Assembly: GCA_030704615.1 (NCBI GenBank)
Contig: CM060733.1
Span: 75,244,907 to 75,308,906 of the forward strand
From: Takakia lepidozioides
Lineage: Eukaryota > Streptophyta > Takakiopsida > Takakiales > Takakiaceae
DNA: 64,000 bases
Direction of reading: 5' to 3'
The notes beneath the pieces were generated by a model that saw only the letters and a list, made by a program, of their open reading frames with translations, did no database searches and was not told the DNA's origin. Positions 22,925-34,700 of this stretch are shown piece by piece. Each line of letters opens with the position of its first letter. Positions within the stretch are counted from its first letter, which is position 1. The position numbers and the translations under genes are program-made.

Positions 22925-23935
22925 AAGCTCGGAAATTCGGCAGCGCAATTCATTTTTCTCCATGCAGCGATTTCTGGCAGCTCCCTTTCCTCCGTTGTCG
23001 TCGTACGGAAATGTTGTACACATTTCATTTCCTGACATGGCATTACCATACTTCGAATTTGAAATGCGGCGCCGCATTTCCATATTCGACCTTGAACTAT
23101 CCAAGCATGTCCAGTCACTAATGCTTGTCCATGTCCATACTTGAAATGCGGCACCGCATTTCCATGTCTGTCATCGAAATTTCGTACCGGACAATGAAAT
23201 GCGGGCACAACATTTCGGAGAGCACAATGGAATGCGGTGCCGCATTTCCGTCGAGGGTCTGGAATTGGACAAACAACGATGGAAGTTCTGGAAATGCGGC
23301 ACCGCATTTCATGTTCGTCATCAAATATCGTATTGGACAATGGAATGCGGTGCCGCATTTCCATCAAGACGGAATGCCCACACGGGTGTGGAATTGGACA
23401 AACACGATGCTGTTTTGGAAATGCGGCGCCGCATTTCCCATGTCGGGCAATTGAAAGTTTTTAAGGACAGTAAGTTTTTTATAGGACGATGGAATGCGGT
23501 GCCATTTCCATGAAAGGGTCTGGAATTGGGCAACAACGATGTCCGAAATTTCTTATTGGACAATGGAATGCGGTGCCGCATTCCCGTCTAGCATCATGGA
23601 ATGGGGAGCCCAAGAACGTCGATGGGTCTGCAGTTGGAAAAATGTCCATCTCCAAAAGGAAAATGCGGCACCGCATTTCCATGTTCGACCTCCGCATTTC
23701 GATTTACATCCATGGAAGGAGCTGGCAATCGGCAAAACTGCCGTGTCGGAAACGGAAATGCGGCACCGCATTTCCGTTTGTCCGAACAGTTTCTGATGTC
23801 CAAACCATGAAACGGAAATTTTCCCCCGGTTTTGGAAATGCGGTGCCGCATTTCCAGGTTTTTGCAGTTGCCACATTTCCGTTCAACATTGAAATGCGGT
23901 GCCGCATTTCGATTTTGGGAGGGACAGGTTTGGAC
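22925..23935. repeat. Gamma palindrome array, methyltransferase 3' side (E2)
   Basis: About a dozen copies of the gamma palindrome lie between X2 and the methyltransferase stop. The half-site is GGAAATGCGGC, or GAATGCGG when shortened, and cores are GGCGCC, GGTGCC or GGCACC. Linkers repeat phrases such as TCTGGAATTGGACAA. Open frames across it are repeat artefacts. Confidence 0.9.
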
Positions 23936-24044
23936 GATGTTGTCGTTTAGAAGCACATGGGAGAGGGGACATGAAGGACGGGGAGAATTCCTTTATATAC
24001 TCTGGAATTGAATTTAAATGTACAAAGAGTTCATTAAAATTGTA

Positions 24045-27000
24045 TTAATCTTGAAAATCATCACTACTGTCGTCTTGTCCTTGACTGTCCTGCTCCGCTC
24101 CACCCCGTCATTGCCTTTCTCATCTCCAGCGGACTGCTCGTTGGCCAGGCTTTCGAAAATCCATCTTCACCTTGCGGAACCGACCATCTCACCTTCCGTT
24201 GGCTCGTCGTCCTCCCTGTCTGCATCGCTCTCATCCGCTGAATCACATATGAACTTTCGCACCCGTCTACCTGCCTCAGCTGTTGCCAACTCTTTCCTTA
24301 TCCTTCTGTCCTCCCTAGCCCTCTCCAAAATCTGCTCTACTTTACTGGGATTCTCACATCGTCTAATCGCTGTATTTGCGAGTTTAGCTGCATAACTAGG
24401 AAGGGAGTAGTCCTTCACCGGCTCGTCATGAAGTCGGCCCTCGCAAAGAACGGGACATTCTTCCTGGCAGGAAGTGTAGGCCTACATGTTTCGACCCGGA
24501 TCCTCCAATCCTGCACATAACAATCACCAACGAGACCAATGAGAACCACAGTCCGGAAATGCGTTTGACAAAAAATCACCAGAAGGCTTTGCAAACTTAC
24601 AATGTTTGCACTCACTCGTATTCCGGGTTCTCCTCGGCATCAATGTCCACTGTCTCTTCTCCGACTCCGACGAATCCGAGGAGTCTTTGCTTCGATGGGA
24701 GCCTTCACATTCCGTTGCAGCCCTTCCAGATGGGATCCCCAGACGCCTGTGTCCTCCTCGTAGGCAAAGAGGTGCCGGTCGGAAAACCGCCCAGCCCACA
24801 TTGAGGCACCTGTTACAATGCCATCCACACATTATGACATGGCCCTTCAGATGTTGCGAATGAAAGCATAACGAGAATTTGCAGAAAAGCATACAACAAG
24901 ATTCTGCATACCTGTCCACAGATGAGGTCGAGCACTGTGCCCTCCACGTCAGTGCATGTCTCCATAATTGTCTGAATGAAGGCAGGGCTCCGAGTCGTGA
25001 ATACCGCAGGGGTTCAGTTGAAGTGAGCTATGAGGGAGAAGTTCCGTGGGAACGTTGTTGAACAGGACGTCGTAATCGATGGGGTCGCAGTTCGGGTCAA
25101 CCAACAATCCCTCCTTCCGGAAAGCAAAGGTGGAGTTCTCCTTCACAAAGCAGTATGCATCGAACTGCTTCGTCTGCATACACAGTGGGGAACGATTAGA
25201 AATCGAATGCGGCACCGCATTTCAAACTCCTAAGAAAATGAAAGGACGAGTGCCAAGGTCGTAATTACCTTCTTCCCTTCCGACCGAAGGCCCAATGTGT
25301 TGATGCACGTCCACTTCTTCTTCAGAATTGGGACGGCGCTCTTGCGGGTCCACTTCGCAATTCCTGTCTGCGTGTTTTTGCCTCTGCTCGCCAGGACAAC
25401 CACACAGCCTCTGTCGTCCAACACCATGCGGGCGAGCCCGAATCCTTTCTTCCAAAAGTCCTCGAGTACCTGTTCCAAGATGGCAAAGCTTGCAGTCCTT
25501 CCACAGGCTCTCGTCCGGAATATCCAAGATGATCATATCGCAAGACCACTCGGTGGCATTTCCGCCCCTCCTGCAATCCTTGTCTGCACACACCCTCTCA
25601 AGAACGAGACCATCTTCAGAAACCCGGGTGTCGGAAGGCTCTTCGGCAGCCGCCTTCTTCAGTGCTCTGCCCTTCAGACCCTCCATGGTCTTCATGTATG
25701 CCAACTTGGCTGCCCGTCCATCCAAAGCCGCCAAGAAACTCTCATTGACACACTGGACTACTGTATCGGGATCCACTTTCGGCCTCTTCATTTCCACCGG
25801 CTCGAAAGGGTGCCCCCCGGGGGGTTGAAGAGTGCCTTCTTTGCCGAGCCAGTTCTCGTCCCTCTCGTGACAACGGTGGGCACAGGGGATTTTGGCTGCG
25901 TCTCGGGGGTGGGCTGGTTGCAAAGTCTCCATCGGAGTCCTCTTCCTCACCCTCTACCTGCACTATCTGTTTCTGCTTCTTCGTTTTCTTGGGTGTCACA
26001 ACTGCTGCTCCTTGCTGCCGAGTCCGCTTCTTCGACCCTTCTGTTGAGCCTGCACAGCTGCATCCACCGTCTTCTGTGCCATCTCAGCTGCCTTTCTGGA
26101 TTGTTCCAGAGCAGCAGCTTCCTTGCCGACTCTGGCCGAGCAGGGACACGTCTTTCCTTTCTCTCTCTTCTGCTTTCGCGTGCAGATCTTTCTCAGACTC
26201 GTCAACAATTCCGCCAGACATGTCCAGGTACCACGGGCATCCAACCAGATGCGCGGCATGCCATTGTTTCTGCATCTCGGGTGTGTAGACACAGCTTGGG
26301 CCCGCCACGGTCCAAGCCATGAAGAACGGGGGCTCTTGAGCCAGGGCCCCTGTCTGAAGAAGCACGTATTTCATATACCTGCAGGGCAGTCAGCATGCGT
26401 GAGCAAAAGTTGAGACCAACGTACTCGCAGAGTGCAACCGAAAACATAAAATGCGAATGCGGTGCCGCATTTCCCAGACAAACCTCATACCAGGCTTTGC
26501 ATACAAGGACAGCTGGGCTTCACCTGTAAACAATTCGCATTGCAGCTTTTCTCCCTCCCTCCTGATGTGTAAACTCCACGCTCCTTCTTGCTGTCTGCAG
26601 CTCCTGGCGAAGAGTTGTCCTTGTAAGCACATCTGAAACGTGTCACGTAGTCTTCCAATGTCTGTGTTCCATCCCATTTGACGTACAAGCCGAACAAATT
26701 TGTATGCATTACGACTTGCTCCTTCGCATTCGTCATTACCTGCGATTCCCACATGCATTGTCACGTAGCAGTTCAGGGAATTCATTTCAGAAAAGCAAAT
26801 CTGGGGAAGTACCTTGAATTACCTGGAACCACCAAGTCATGCGGTTGAGCCACACATCCACTGCAGGGTCGGAAACTTCGAGTGGAAAAGACCACATTGT
26901 CCTTATACTCTCCGATGCATTCCAGATCGACAGCCACCGTGTCTGCCATTTCCGATCCAATGTCAGGAGCAGGAAGAAGAGTGGCTATTGCTAGGAAGGA

Positions 27001-29181
27001 ACTTCAGTGAATTGAAACATCACCTTCTCTTTCGCTTCAACACATGCCGTTGAGAGGTGATGCAGTTTCTCCAACTGCATGGTCGGCTGCATGGCCCGAG
27101 AATAGTGTTTTGCAATCTCGGGGATGAAGTCCTTTCCAAGTGCCGGATCTGCAATGGCCACCAGCTTCACAAGCTTTGACTTGTATTTCGTTCTGGACTT
27201 GACCCCGGCTTCCTTCAAGTGCTCAGTCAATGACTGCAACGTTTTGACCTGCCCCTCACTTTCCATGAAGAAGCGTTTGGCATGGGCCAAATCCAGCTTG
27301 ATGTTTGACTGCCAACAAAAACATGCAGAAGCGTTACATTCGATTCATGTGGAAAGATTACCGGAAATTGAAAGGATGAGCAGAGGGAAATGGGAGGACG
27401 ACTTACTTCGTATATCACCTCCACCATTCCATCCATAGTGAGACGATACCATGTCCGGTCAGTTTTTGCCACGGCTTTCTGAATGAGCTCGGGCTCCAAC
27501 ATTTCCGCGAACATGTGCGGATCAGTGAGACCAGTTTTCCTCACCCTGTACAGCATATGTGCCATGTGGGTATGCACGTACGCATTTTCAGTGACCCTGC
27601 AAGGCACACTCTCAGTTCAGTCCACGAAAGCACGGAAACAAACAGATTGGAAACCGAAATGCGGCACCGCATTTCGAACGTGCTGGGAGGGTATGAGTAT
27701 CTTACGAGTTGAGGTCCGCCATGGCATTCTTGAGCAGGGAGGAGTCTGCCGCCTTCACCTTGAGGATGACACACTCCACCATGTAATGCCAGCCAATGTG
27801 CTTGGCATGGTTCTGCTTGATGTACTCCCACCAGGCGAAGAGAAGTCGGTGAATCCCGTCCCACACAAAGAACATTTTACCGACATATGGCCGAAGTCGG
27901 GATCACCTTCAGCGTCGCCTCGAATTCGTCGTTGCGAGTGTGCCAGTGGGTATCCCATGTTGACAATTCCTCCGCAGTGGGTCCACGAGATTTCGCCGTC
28001 CTCATTCTCAAGGGAAACGTAGAAGGCTGGCGAACCTAGACGGTACCTTCTCGAAATGCGAACTTGAGCTTATCCACATCTCCGGGAAGTGCCTGCCTGA
28101 CGATGGGAAGGGAGACCATGCGACAGAGTGGGATTCGAAGAGTCCGCTGGAATACCTGCTGCCCAGAACTCTGCCAATGCTACTATGTGTCTCCTCCAAC
28201 ATTGTATCCGCTGCACTTTGGAATTCCTCCGGAGACATTCTGCTGGTGGCGGCAGGGGCTGAGCAGCTTGAGCATCCCCAACTGGAGCTGCACTCTGGGG
28301 AATCTTTGCGGACAATTTGTGCAATTGCAGAGGCCTCCTCCGGGCCTTCAGTGGTCTCTTCCTCAACTGTGGTCAGGTCTTGCTGAGAACGTTGAGAGGC
28401 AGCACCTCCTCCGGTACCAGATCTCCGGTTGATCCCATTGGCTTCGCTGCAGCAGGTTGGAAATCAAGCAGGAACTGGGCTTCAGCTCGTGGAATCGGTT
28501 TTGGAGACTGCTCCGCCCTCCCCCTGATTTCTCATCTTGCAGGTGAAGGTGTCTGCTGCAATTGAATCTGCTTCATTCGCCTGGGTGGGGGGGAAACGGC
28601 CTGGTCCGGTTCAGAAACAAGTTGAAGGACGGGCTGCTTCTTCTTCGTCTTTGCTGGAGAAGACCCCTGCTGGCGATTCTCCATGACCTTTGAAGGCGAG
28701 TCGCTCTCTGGGGCTTTGAACTGCAAGGACTTGCCCTTGAAGCCGCGTCCTTGAAACGCACAGGGCTAGGCCGGCAGGAAGACCCGTGCTCGCGGATCGG
28801 CTGGGTGTGCGTGTGCAGCTAGCTCCACGGACTCTGCCTGCGGCTCTTCGGATTCCTGCGATCCCTCCAGCACGTCCACCTTTCCGGTTAGGCATGCAAA
28901 CATCTTCTGCATCAAGTCTCCTAGCATACAGTCTAAGAATTGCAGAAGAAAAATGAGGCGGGTTTCGGTGCTCGATCAGCTGGCGAATCCCGATAGCACG
29001 GAGCTCTCACTGGTGGCTGGGTTGCCTGCGTGGCCTGATGCTGCGAGATGGCAATCTCCTCCTGTAGACGCATCTGCTTCCTCCCCTTCGGCATTGGCCT
29101 ACGTCCGAAGTACAATTTTCGGAGCTTGCGACGATGTCTCTTCTCTGGTGCACGCACTCCCTCCCTCTCAGGTTCGAGCAT
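24045..29181 (-). CDS. ParB-like domain / class-beta DNA methyltransferase fusion (E2 copy)
   Basis: Start ATG 29,181 (MLEPEREG, then HRRKLRKLYFGRRP), stop TAA 24,045 (SSDDFQD). The ParB-like segment ends MADLNS before GTAAGA near 27,706 and contains FFVWDGIHRLLFAW; Asn of the WDGNHRL motif is Ile here. The following exons carry RVRKTGLTDPHMF, AHAKRFFMESE, EDYVTRFRCAYKDNS and EPPFFMAWTVAGPS. A longer exon (~25,270-25,950) has NESFLAALDGRAAK and region IV, CDMIILDIPDESL, then GFGLARMVLDDRGCVVVLAS. Region I is split by an intron: VLDLICGQ, then GASMWAGRFSDRHLFAYEED. The C-terminal part has KNVPFFARADFM. The role is inferred to be DNA binding plus amino-methylation of element DNA. DIPD in place of DPPY, a shorter glycine loop, and frameshifts near 25,480 and 28,040 make activity doubtful as assembled. 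Confidence 0.8.
25205..25223. repeat. Single gamma palindrome in an intron (E2 methyltransferase)
   Basis: GAATGCGGCACCGCATTTC lies in the intron between the region-IV exon and the next exon (about 25,188-25,270). Confidence 0.85.
26455..26474. repeat. Single gamma palindrome in an intron (E2 methyltransferase)
   Basis: GAATGCGGTGCCGCATTTCC lies in the ~105-bp intron just before the EPPFF exon. This is the intron that holds the beta array in E1/E3 and the delta repeats in the D family. Confidence 0.85.
27655..27676. repeat. Single gamma palindrome in an intron (E2 methyltransferase)
   Basis: CGAAATGCGGCACCGCATTT and its closing CG lie in the intron directly after the ParB-like exon (about 27,600-27,706). 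Confidence 0.85.
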
Positions 29182-29499
29182 AAGAAGAACAGAGACAGGG
29201 AAAAGGGGCGAAGAGTGCAGATGGAAAGGGCGCGAGAGGGGTGACTGAGGAGACACGACAAAAGCAGTGAAACGGCGGTGATGCAGCACTTGGGTTCGAA
29301 AGGGTTGGAGGAAAGTGTCTCCTCGTGGACTTTGCGTCATTACGAAATTCGAATCGTTCAGGATACGCCTGCCGTCCGAAAAACAAACATCATTATCCAA
29401 CGGTCAGGCCGCGCCCTCATGCCACTTCAGTCAGATAGAGTGCAGACATGTGCCGCAATTCCGTGCTCCACGTGTTCAAATTTGGAGTTGGAGTGAAAA

Positions 29500-31440
29500 T
29501 GCGAATGCGGCGCCGCATTTCCGTTAAGTACCATCACGAGCACATCCGTGCTTGTTGGAAGAAAATGCGGCACCGCATTTCCGTTCCACCTTCACATACC
29601 TTAGTTGTTGAACGGAAATACGGTGGCATTTCCGTCCCACAGCTCAATGTATGAGATACAAAGGGAAATGCGGCGCCGCATTTCCGTTCAGGAATGTCGA
29701 AACGTGCGATTCGGACGGAAATGCGGCACAGCAATTCAGTTCCCGTGGTTCATGATTTTCAATCTGAAAGGAAATGCGGTACCGCATTTCCGTTCTGTAC
29801 AGTATTAAGGTCTGAAAAATGCGGTGCCGCATTTTCGTTCCAAAGCTCTATGCCTCACATACAAAAAGGAAATGCGGCGCCGCATTTCGTTTTGGAATGT
29901 CGGAAGGTGCGACTCCGACGGAATTGTTGTACGCATTTCAGTTCCGATGTTTCACGATTTTTCATAAGAACGCAAATGCGGTACCGCATTTCCATTCTGG
30001 AGAGTATGAAGGTCTCACCCGGCGGAAATGCGGTGCCGCATTTCCGTTCTAGCTTGTGAGGCGACTCAGATGGAAATGCGCTGCCGCATTTCGTTCCGAT
30101 GGTTCACGATTTACAGTCAGAACGGAAATGCGGTACCGCATTTCCGTTCTGGAGAGTATGAAGGTCTCACCCTGGCAGAAATGCGGTGCCGCATTTCGTT
30201 CGCTCATGCCGGAAATGCGGCGCCGCATTTCCGTTTGGAATGTCGGAAGGTGCGACTCCGACGGAAATGCATTTCAGTTCCGATGTTTCACGATTTTTCA
30301 TAAGAACGGAAATGCGGTACCGCATTTCATTCTGCGGTGCGGTGCCGCATTTCCGTTCTAATGCGACTCAGATGGAAATGCATTTCGGTTCCGATGGTTC
30401 ACGATTTACAGTCAGAACGGAAATGCGGTACGCATTTCCGTTCTGGAGAGTATGAAGGGCAGAAATGCGGTGCCGCATTTCGTTCCAAAGCTCTATGCCT
30501 CACATACAAAAGGAAATGCGGCGCCGTATTTCCGTTTTGGAATGTCGGAAGGTGCGACTCCGACGGAATTGCTGGCATTTCAGTTCCGATGTTTCACGAT
30601 TTTTCATAAGTGCGGTTTGGACGAAACCGCATTTCAAGGGAGGTGCGACTCGGATGGAAATGCGGCATTTCAGTTCCGATGGTTCACGATTTCAGAACGG
30701 AAATGCGGTTTTCACGGTGCGGTGCCGCATTTCGTTCGTTGCGACTCGGAAAAATTTCAGTTCGATGGTTCACGATTTACAGTCAGAACGGAAATGCGGT
30801 ACCGCATTTCCGTTCTGGATAGTATGAATGTCTAAAGCGGTCGGAATTGCGCTGTCTCAAGCGATCGAATTGCACTGGCTCCATGCATCAGATACAAAAC
30901 GGAAATGCGGCGCCGCATTTCCGTTCTGGAATGTCGGAAAGTGCGGACGGAAATGCGGTGCGCATTTCTGTTCCGTTGTTCATAATTCTCAATCAGAACG
31001 GAAATGCCGCATTTCATGTGCTTGCTGGATGGAAATGCGTTACCGCATTTCCGGACGTGCGGTGCATTTCCGTTCTGGAATGTCGGAAAGTGCGACTCGG
31101 ACGGAAATGCGGTGCCGCATTTCTGTTCCCTTTGTTCATATTCTCAATCAGAACGGAAATGCGGTACCGCATTTCCGTTCCACCTTCACATACCGTGCTT
31201 GTGGAAATGCGTTACCGCATTTCCGTTCTGGAGAGTCAAAAAATGGACCCGGTGCTTGCTGGATGGAAAATTTCCGTCCTCTGCGATTTCCGTTCCCCGG
31301 AAATGCATACGAACGGAAATGCCCGGGCCCCGGACGGAAACTCGGTGCCGCATTTCCGTCGCTCTGGTGCATGACCAAGATGCAATACGGAAATGCGGCG
31401 CCGTATCAGCAATCGAAAGAATCACTCCGGACGGAAATCT
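29500..31440. repeat. Large gamma palindrome array between divergent E2 genes
   Basis: Roughly two to three dozen palindromes lie here, many a perfect 22 bp (half-site GGAAATGCGGC, for example 29,664-29,685). They are set in longer repeats with linkers such as GGAATGTCGGAAGGTGCGAC and TTCCGATGGTTCACGATTT. Core dinucleotides vary as CG, TG, CA or TA within GGNNCC, while the outer CGs are mostly kept. The array separates the 5' ends of the minus-strand methyltransferase and the plus-strand transposase, so it probably contains both promoters. No TATA box stands out. Confidence 0.93.
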
Positions 31441-31799
31441 GAAACCTCATTTCCGCATGGAACCTGAATGGGTTGCATTGTTCCGAAACAACAGAATTGC
31501 GGCCAGTCTTGATGAGCACAACTTGGTTGTCTGACCGTTTTAACTAACAGTCCTGGCACTTGTCAGTGCGATCCTGTCTGCACCGAGAATACTGCTGGAT
31601 CCACCCTCAGGAGAAACTGTCAGGAGATGTTATTTCGTCGCCGAATCGGCCATCATTGTCAACTTACTGGCTATGGAATCACACCTCCCACCTTCATGCA
31701 TGTAGCTTGAAACAATACTTTCCACTTCAATGTGCGACTTCCAATCGTCGATGGACTCCGCATGGTGCCTGTGAGCCTTTCTGTCGCTATACTGAACCT

Positions 31800-34700
31800 C
31801 GCACTTGCCAACTTCGTGCGGTGTTCGATGGCTCCGAATTCCTACGCTATAGTTTGCTGTCCTCCGCAACTTGGGAGAGCCTGATCCCAAACGAGGGAGG
31901 ACTTTGCAGAGTGACTGAAACTTACCTTTGTTCCAAATTCAAGCTCAAACCGGGCACAGTTTATTTGGAAGAAGAAAGGAAGGATGTTCTGGACAGGTTG
32001 ACGAGACCATTGTCGTGCTAGGTAACGACGGAGGTTGCGGAATCGAATGGCACGTACCCCATCAGACACCATCCTGTACCGAGCTGTGGGAATGCCCATT
32101 CCCTTTCCGAATCAGTCGCTGCCCACACCATCCACAAAGGAGTCCGGAAACCGACAGGCGGCCACTGCCAACAGAGAGGTATGCAACGATAATCATTCCC
32201 GACCTGGACCGTCAAGACCCTCCATAGCTTCTCGTGTGGACGTATTCGACATTTCCGACGAGAAGATGAGTGCATTGAGGTCCCCATGTCCTCCACACGG
32301 TCGTTCAAATCCGACATGGACGTCTCTGCAGGTGCTACGCATGTACCTCGAGCATAACTCCAACCCGGTCCATTGTGCAGCTCCTACGGCAACATCACCT
32401 CGATGGTTCTCGCTCCGAGCTGGCTGCTCTCGACTATGCCAAATTTCCGGTCAGGAAGGTAACGTATCTGCCTCCCGAAGTCGATGGCAATGTCATCTTC
32501 GAGTTTCCACCTGTTACTTCGTCAAACAAAGCCTCAGGGATGTTAACAGACATGGATCGAAAGCATGACGGACACCCCTGGTGTGTGACGAAGACCAGTA
32601 GCACGAAAATTGCTGATGGTGTTCGTGTACGATACGTCCTCTGTGCGGGGAAGCTGAGGTGCCTCAATCCCGCCTGCTTCCACTTTCTTCCCAAAGGAGG
32701 GCGGAGAAACGAGACGGATTGGACTGGCACAACGCATCATCCATTCATTGTCTCCAGCCAAGCTCCTGCGGGTACTTTCAAGTGCGCACATTGCAAAGAA
32801 CCACCGACGTGCATGTCCATGTGCAGAGCCAAGCAATATTACGTTATCCATTTGCTCCCGGACTTGACTAGAGCTTGCATACACGTTGGGGTCCACTGCC
32901 ACCCCTTGGCGAGAGGCAACATGCGTGAGGCTGTGCAGGAACAAGCACACGACATCATAAAAGAGGAGGTGAAATTGAGCCCCGGAGCCAAACAAAGCAA
33001 TTCAGCTGAAGGCAGCCCACAAGATTGCTCTTGGCAAAATATGTCTGAAGATGGTTCAGACCGAGTGCCCTTGAACGAAGAGGAGATGCTTGACCTGTTG
33101 GAGTCGGTCTCGCACGTTTGTAGGTCCGAATGGGCGGAATCACATCGTATCTTGCAAGCAGGAGTTCGGCCGGGGGTCGGACATGCACTCAATCCTGGAG
33201 TTGAAACGAATGACTGGATATGACTACATCCAAGGTAGCAGGTTTCCAGGGCAAGGCAGCGATCCGATCGTTGTTACATTTTAAAATGTCGACGTGTGGG
33301 CCTGGGAGTGGAGTCGACTTGGTCACTCGCATGACAACTGGAAACCTGTCGAATGCTTGGTGATGTTTGATCACATCAAGCGAATTACAAACCATCAGTT
33401 GACTATGGGTGCGCATGTTTATGACTATCACTCCAAGAGGCTCATGACGATTGCAATCTGCGAGATGAAAGGGGAGGACACACAGTCGGAGATGCATCTG
33501 TGGGAGGGCATAAACGAGCAGATGGCAAGGGCGGGATTGCCAGAGCCCAATTTCAGGGGATTCATGGCAGACAACGCTCAGGCCAACTGGGCAGCGGTGC
33601 GGCGTGTGTACGGTGAGGACCCCAATGTGCCAATGAGGGGAAAGAGAGATCCTGTGGATTCCATTGGATGCAGAGTCTCCCACTACACTACCAAATTGTT
33701 GCTAGCTCATTCCAGACTGAACACCGTGTCCTTGTACGGCGTGGAAGGATGCACCCACATTGATGACGCGGAGGTTAAGTTTGCTATCATCAAGGCTTGG
33801 TGGAACACGTCAGGTGCAGTGGAGACAACCATCTGGGGAGCCTTGCACAGCTGGTTGGGGGTGTGGCATTTCCGGTATCGACAGTTCCGACAGTACATGC
33901 GGGTGTCATTTTCGTGCAATTGTCTTTCTATTACGGACCTTTCCATTGGTTCCTCACCATTGTCTGTGTCCTTGTAGGAGCGGCGCTTGGATTCCGACAC
34001 GGACATGCCGAACACGAATATGGCAGAATCAGTGCACTCCTCCTGGCGAGCGTCTTCTGCCGCACATCTGGTGGACGTAGTGACGGCCACAACGGAGGAC
34101 ATCGACAGAGCAATCATGCAGCAAGCCACGTACTACAAGTTCCCGGGAAACAATGGGGCTTTGGCCGGACAGGGAGGAATTGTTGGTGCAAACAGCTTCG
34201 AGGTCGAAGAATCCACTGAAATGGGCGACAACATTGCGAGGAAGATCAAAGGACGCCTCTGCACCGCAGAGGTGAGCACCTAGAGGGGGGACGTCCGTAC
34301 TCGCCCTGTGAGGCGGAGGATTGAAGAGGAACCCGGGTGCGAAGAGGATTCCTGGAGATCCGACAGGAACATTCGGACAGCACCTCGAGGGCCCGTCATG
34401 TTGCCGCAATGTGTCTTCCAGCAGTGGAAGCCCAAGAAATTCCAGATTGCCATCGCCTTCAAGCGGGGATTTCGTGCGAGAAATTTCCACCGCTCGCTTG
34501 CCCCAGATTCCGCCCCTGTTATGCAGTATGGCCAAGCCATTGTGGAGACGACTGTGTCTGCGTCACAGTGGAGAGAATTGCTCGCACAAAGCCGTCGTTT
34601 CGAGGCAGGTGTTCCGCAATTCGAGTGGATACACGACAACGTTGTTTAGAGATGATAAGGAGGAATCCAGATGGTGCTGTCCCTGCTCCTACTTTTACAG

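Noticed and set aside
23489-23950. Open frames in the gamma array near 23.5 kb
   Set aside because: These are the same repeat artefact; peptides such as NAAPHF or MRCRIS recur in all frames.
25297-26322. 341-codon open frame on the plus strand
   Set aside because: It is antisense to the E2 methyltransferase exons, which show conserved motifs on the minus strand; no motif in this frame.
29500-31440. CRISPR-like repeat array
   Set aside because: Units are palindromes with related, repeating linkers and variable spacing, not constant repeats with unique spacers, and the context is eukaryotic.
30452-31534. Long frames (120-204 codons) across the large gamma array
   Set aside because: They consist of the translated palindrome and linkers, with no start context or homologue.
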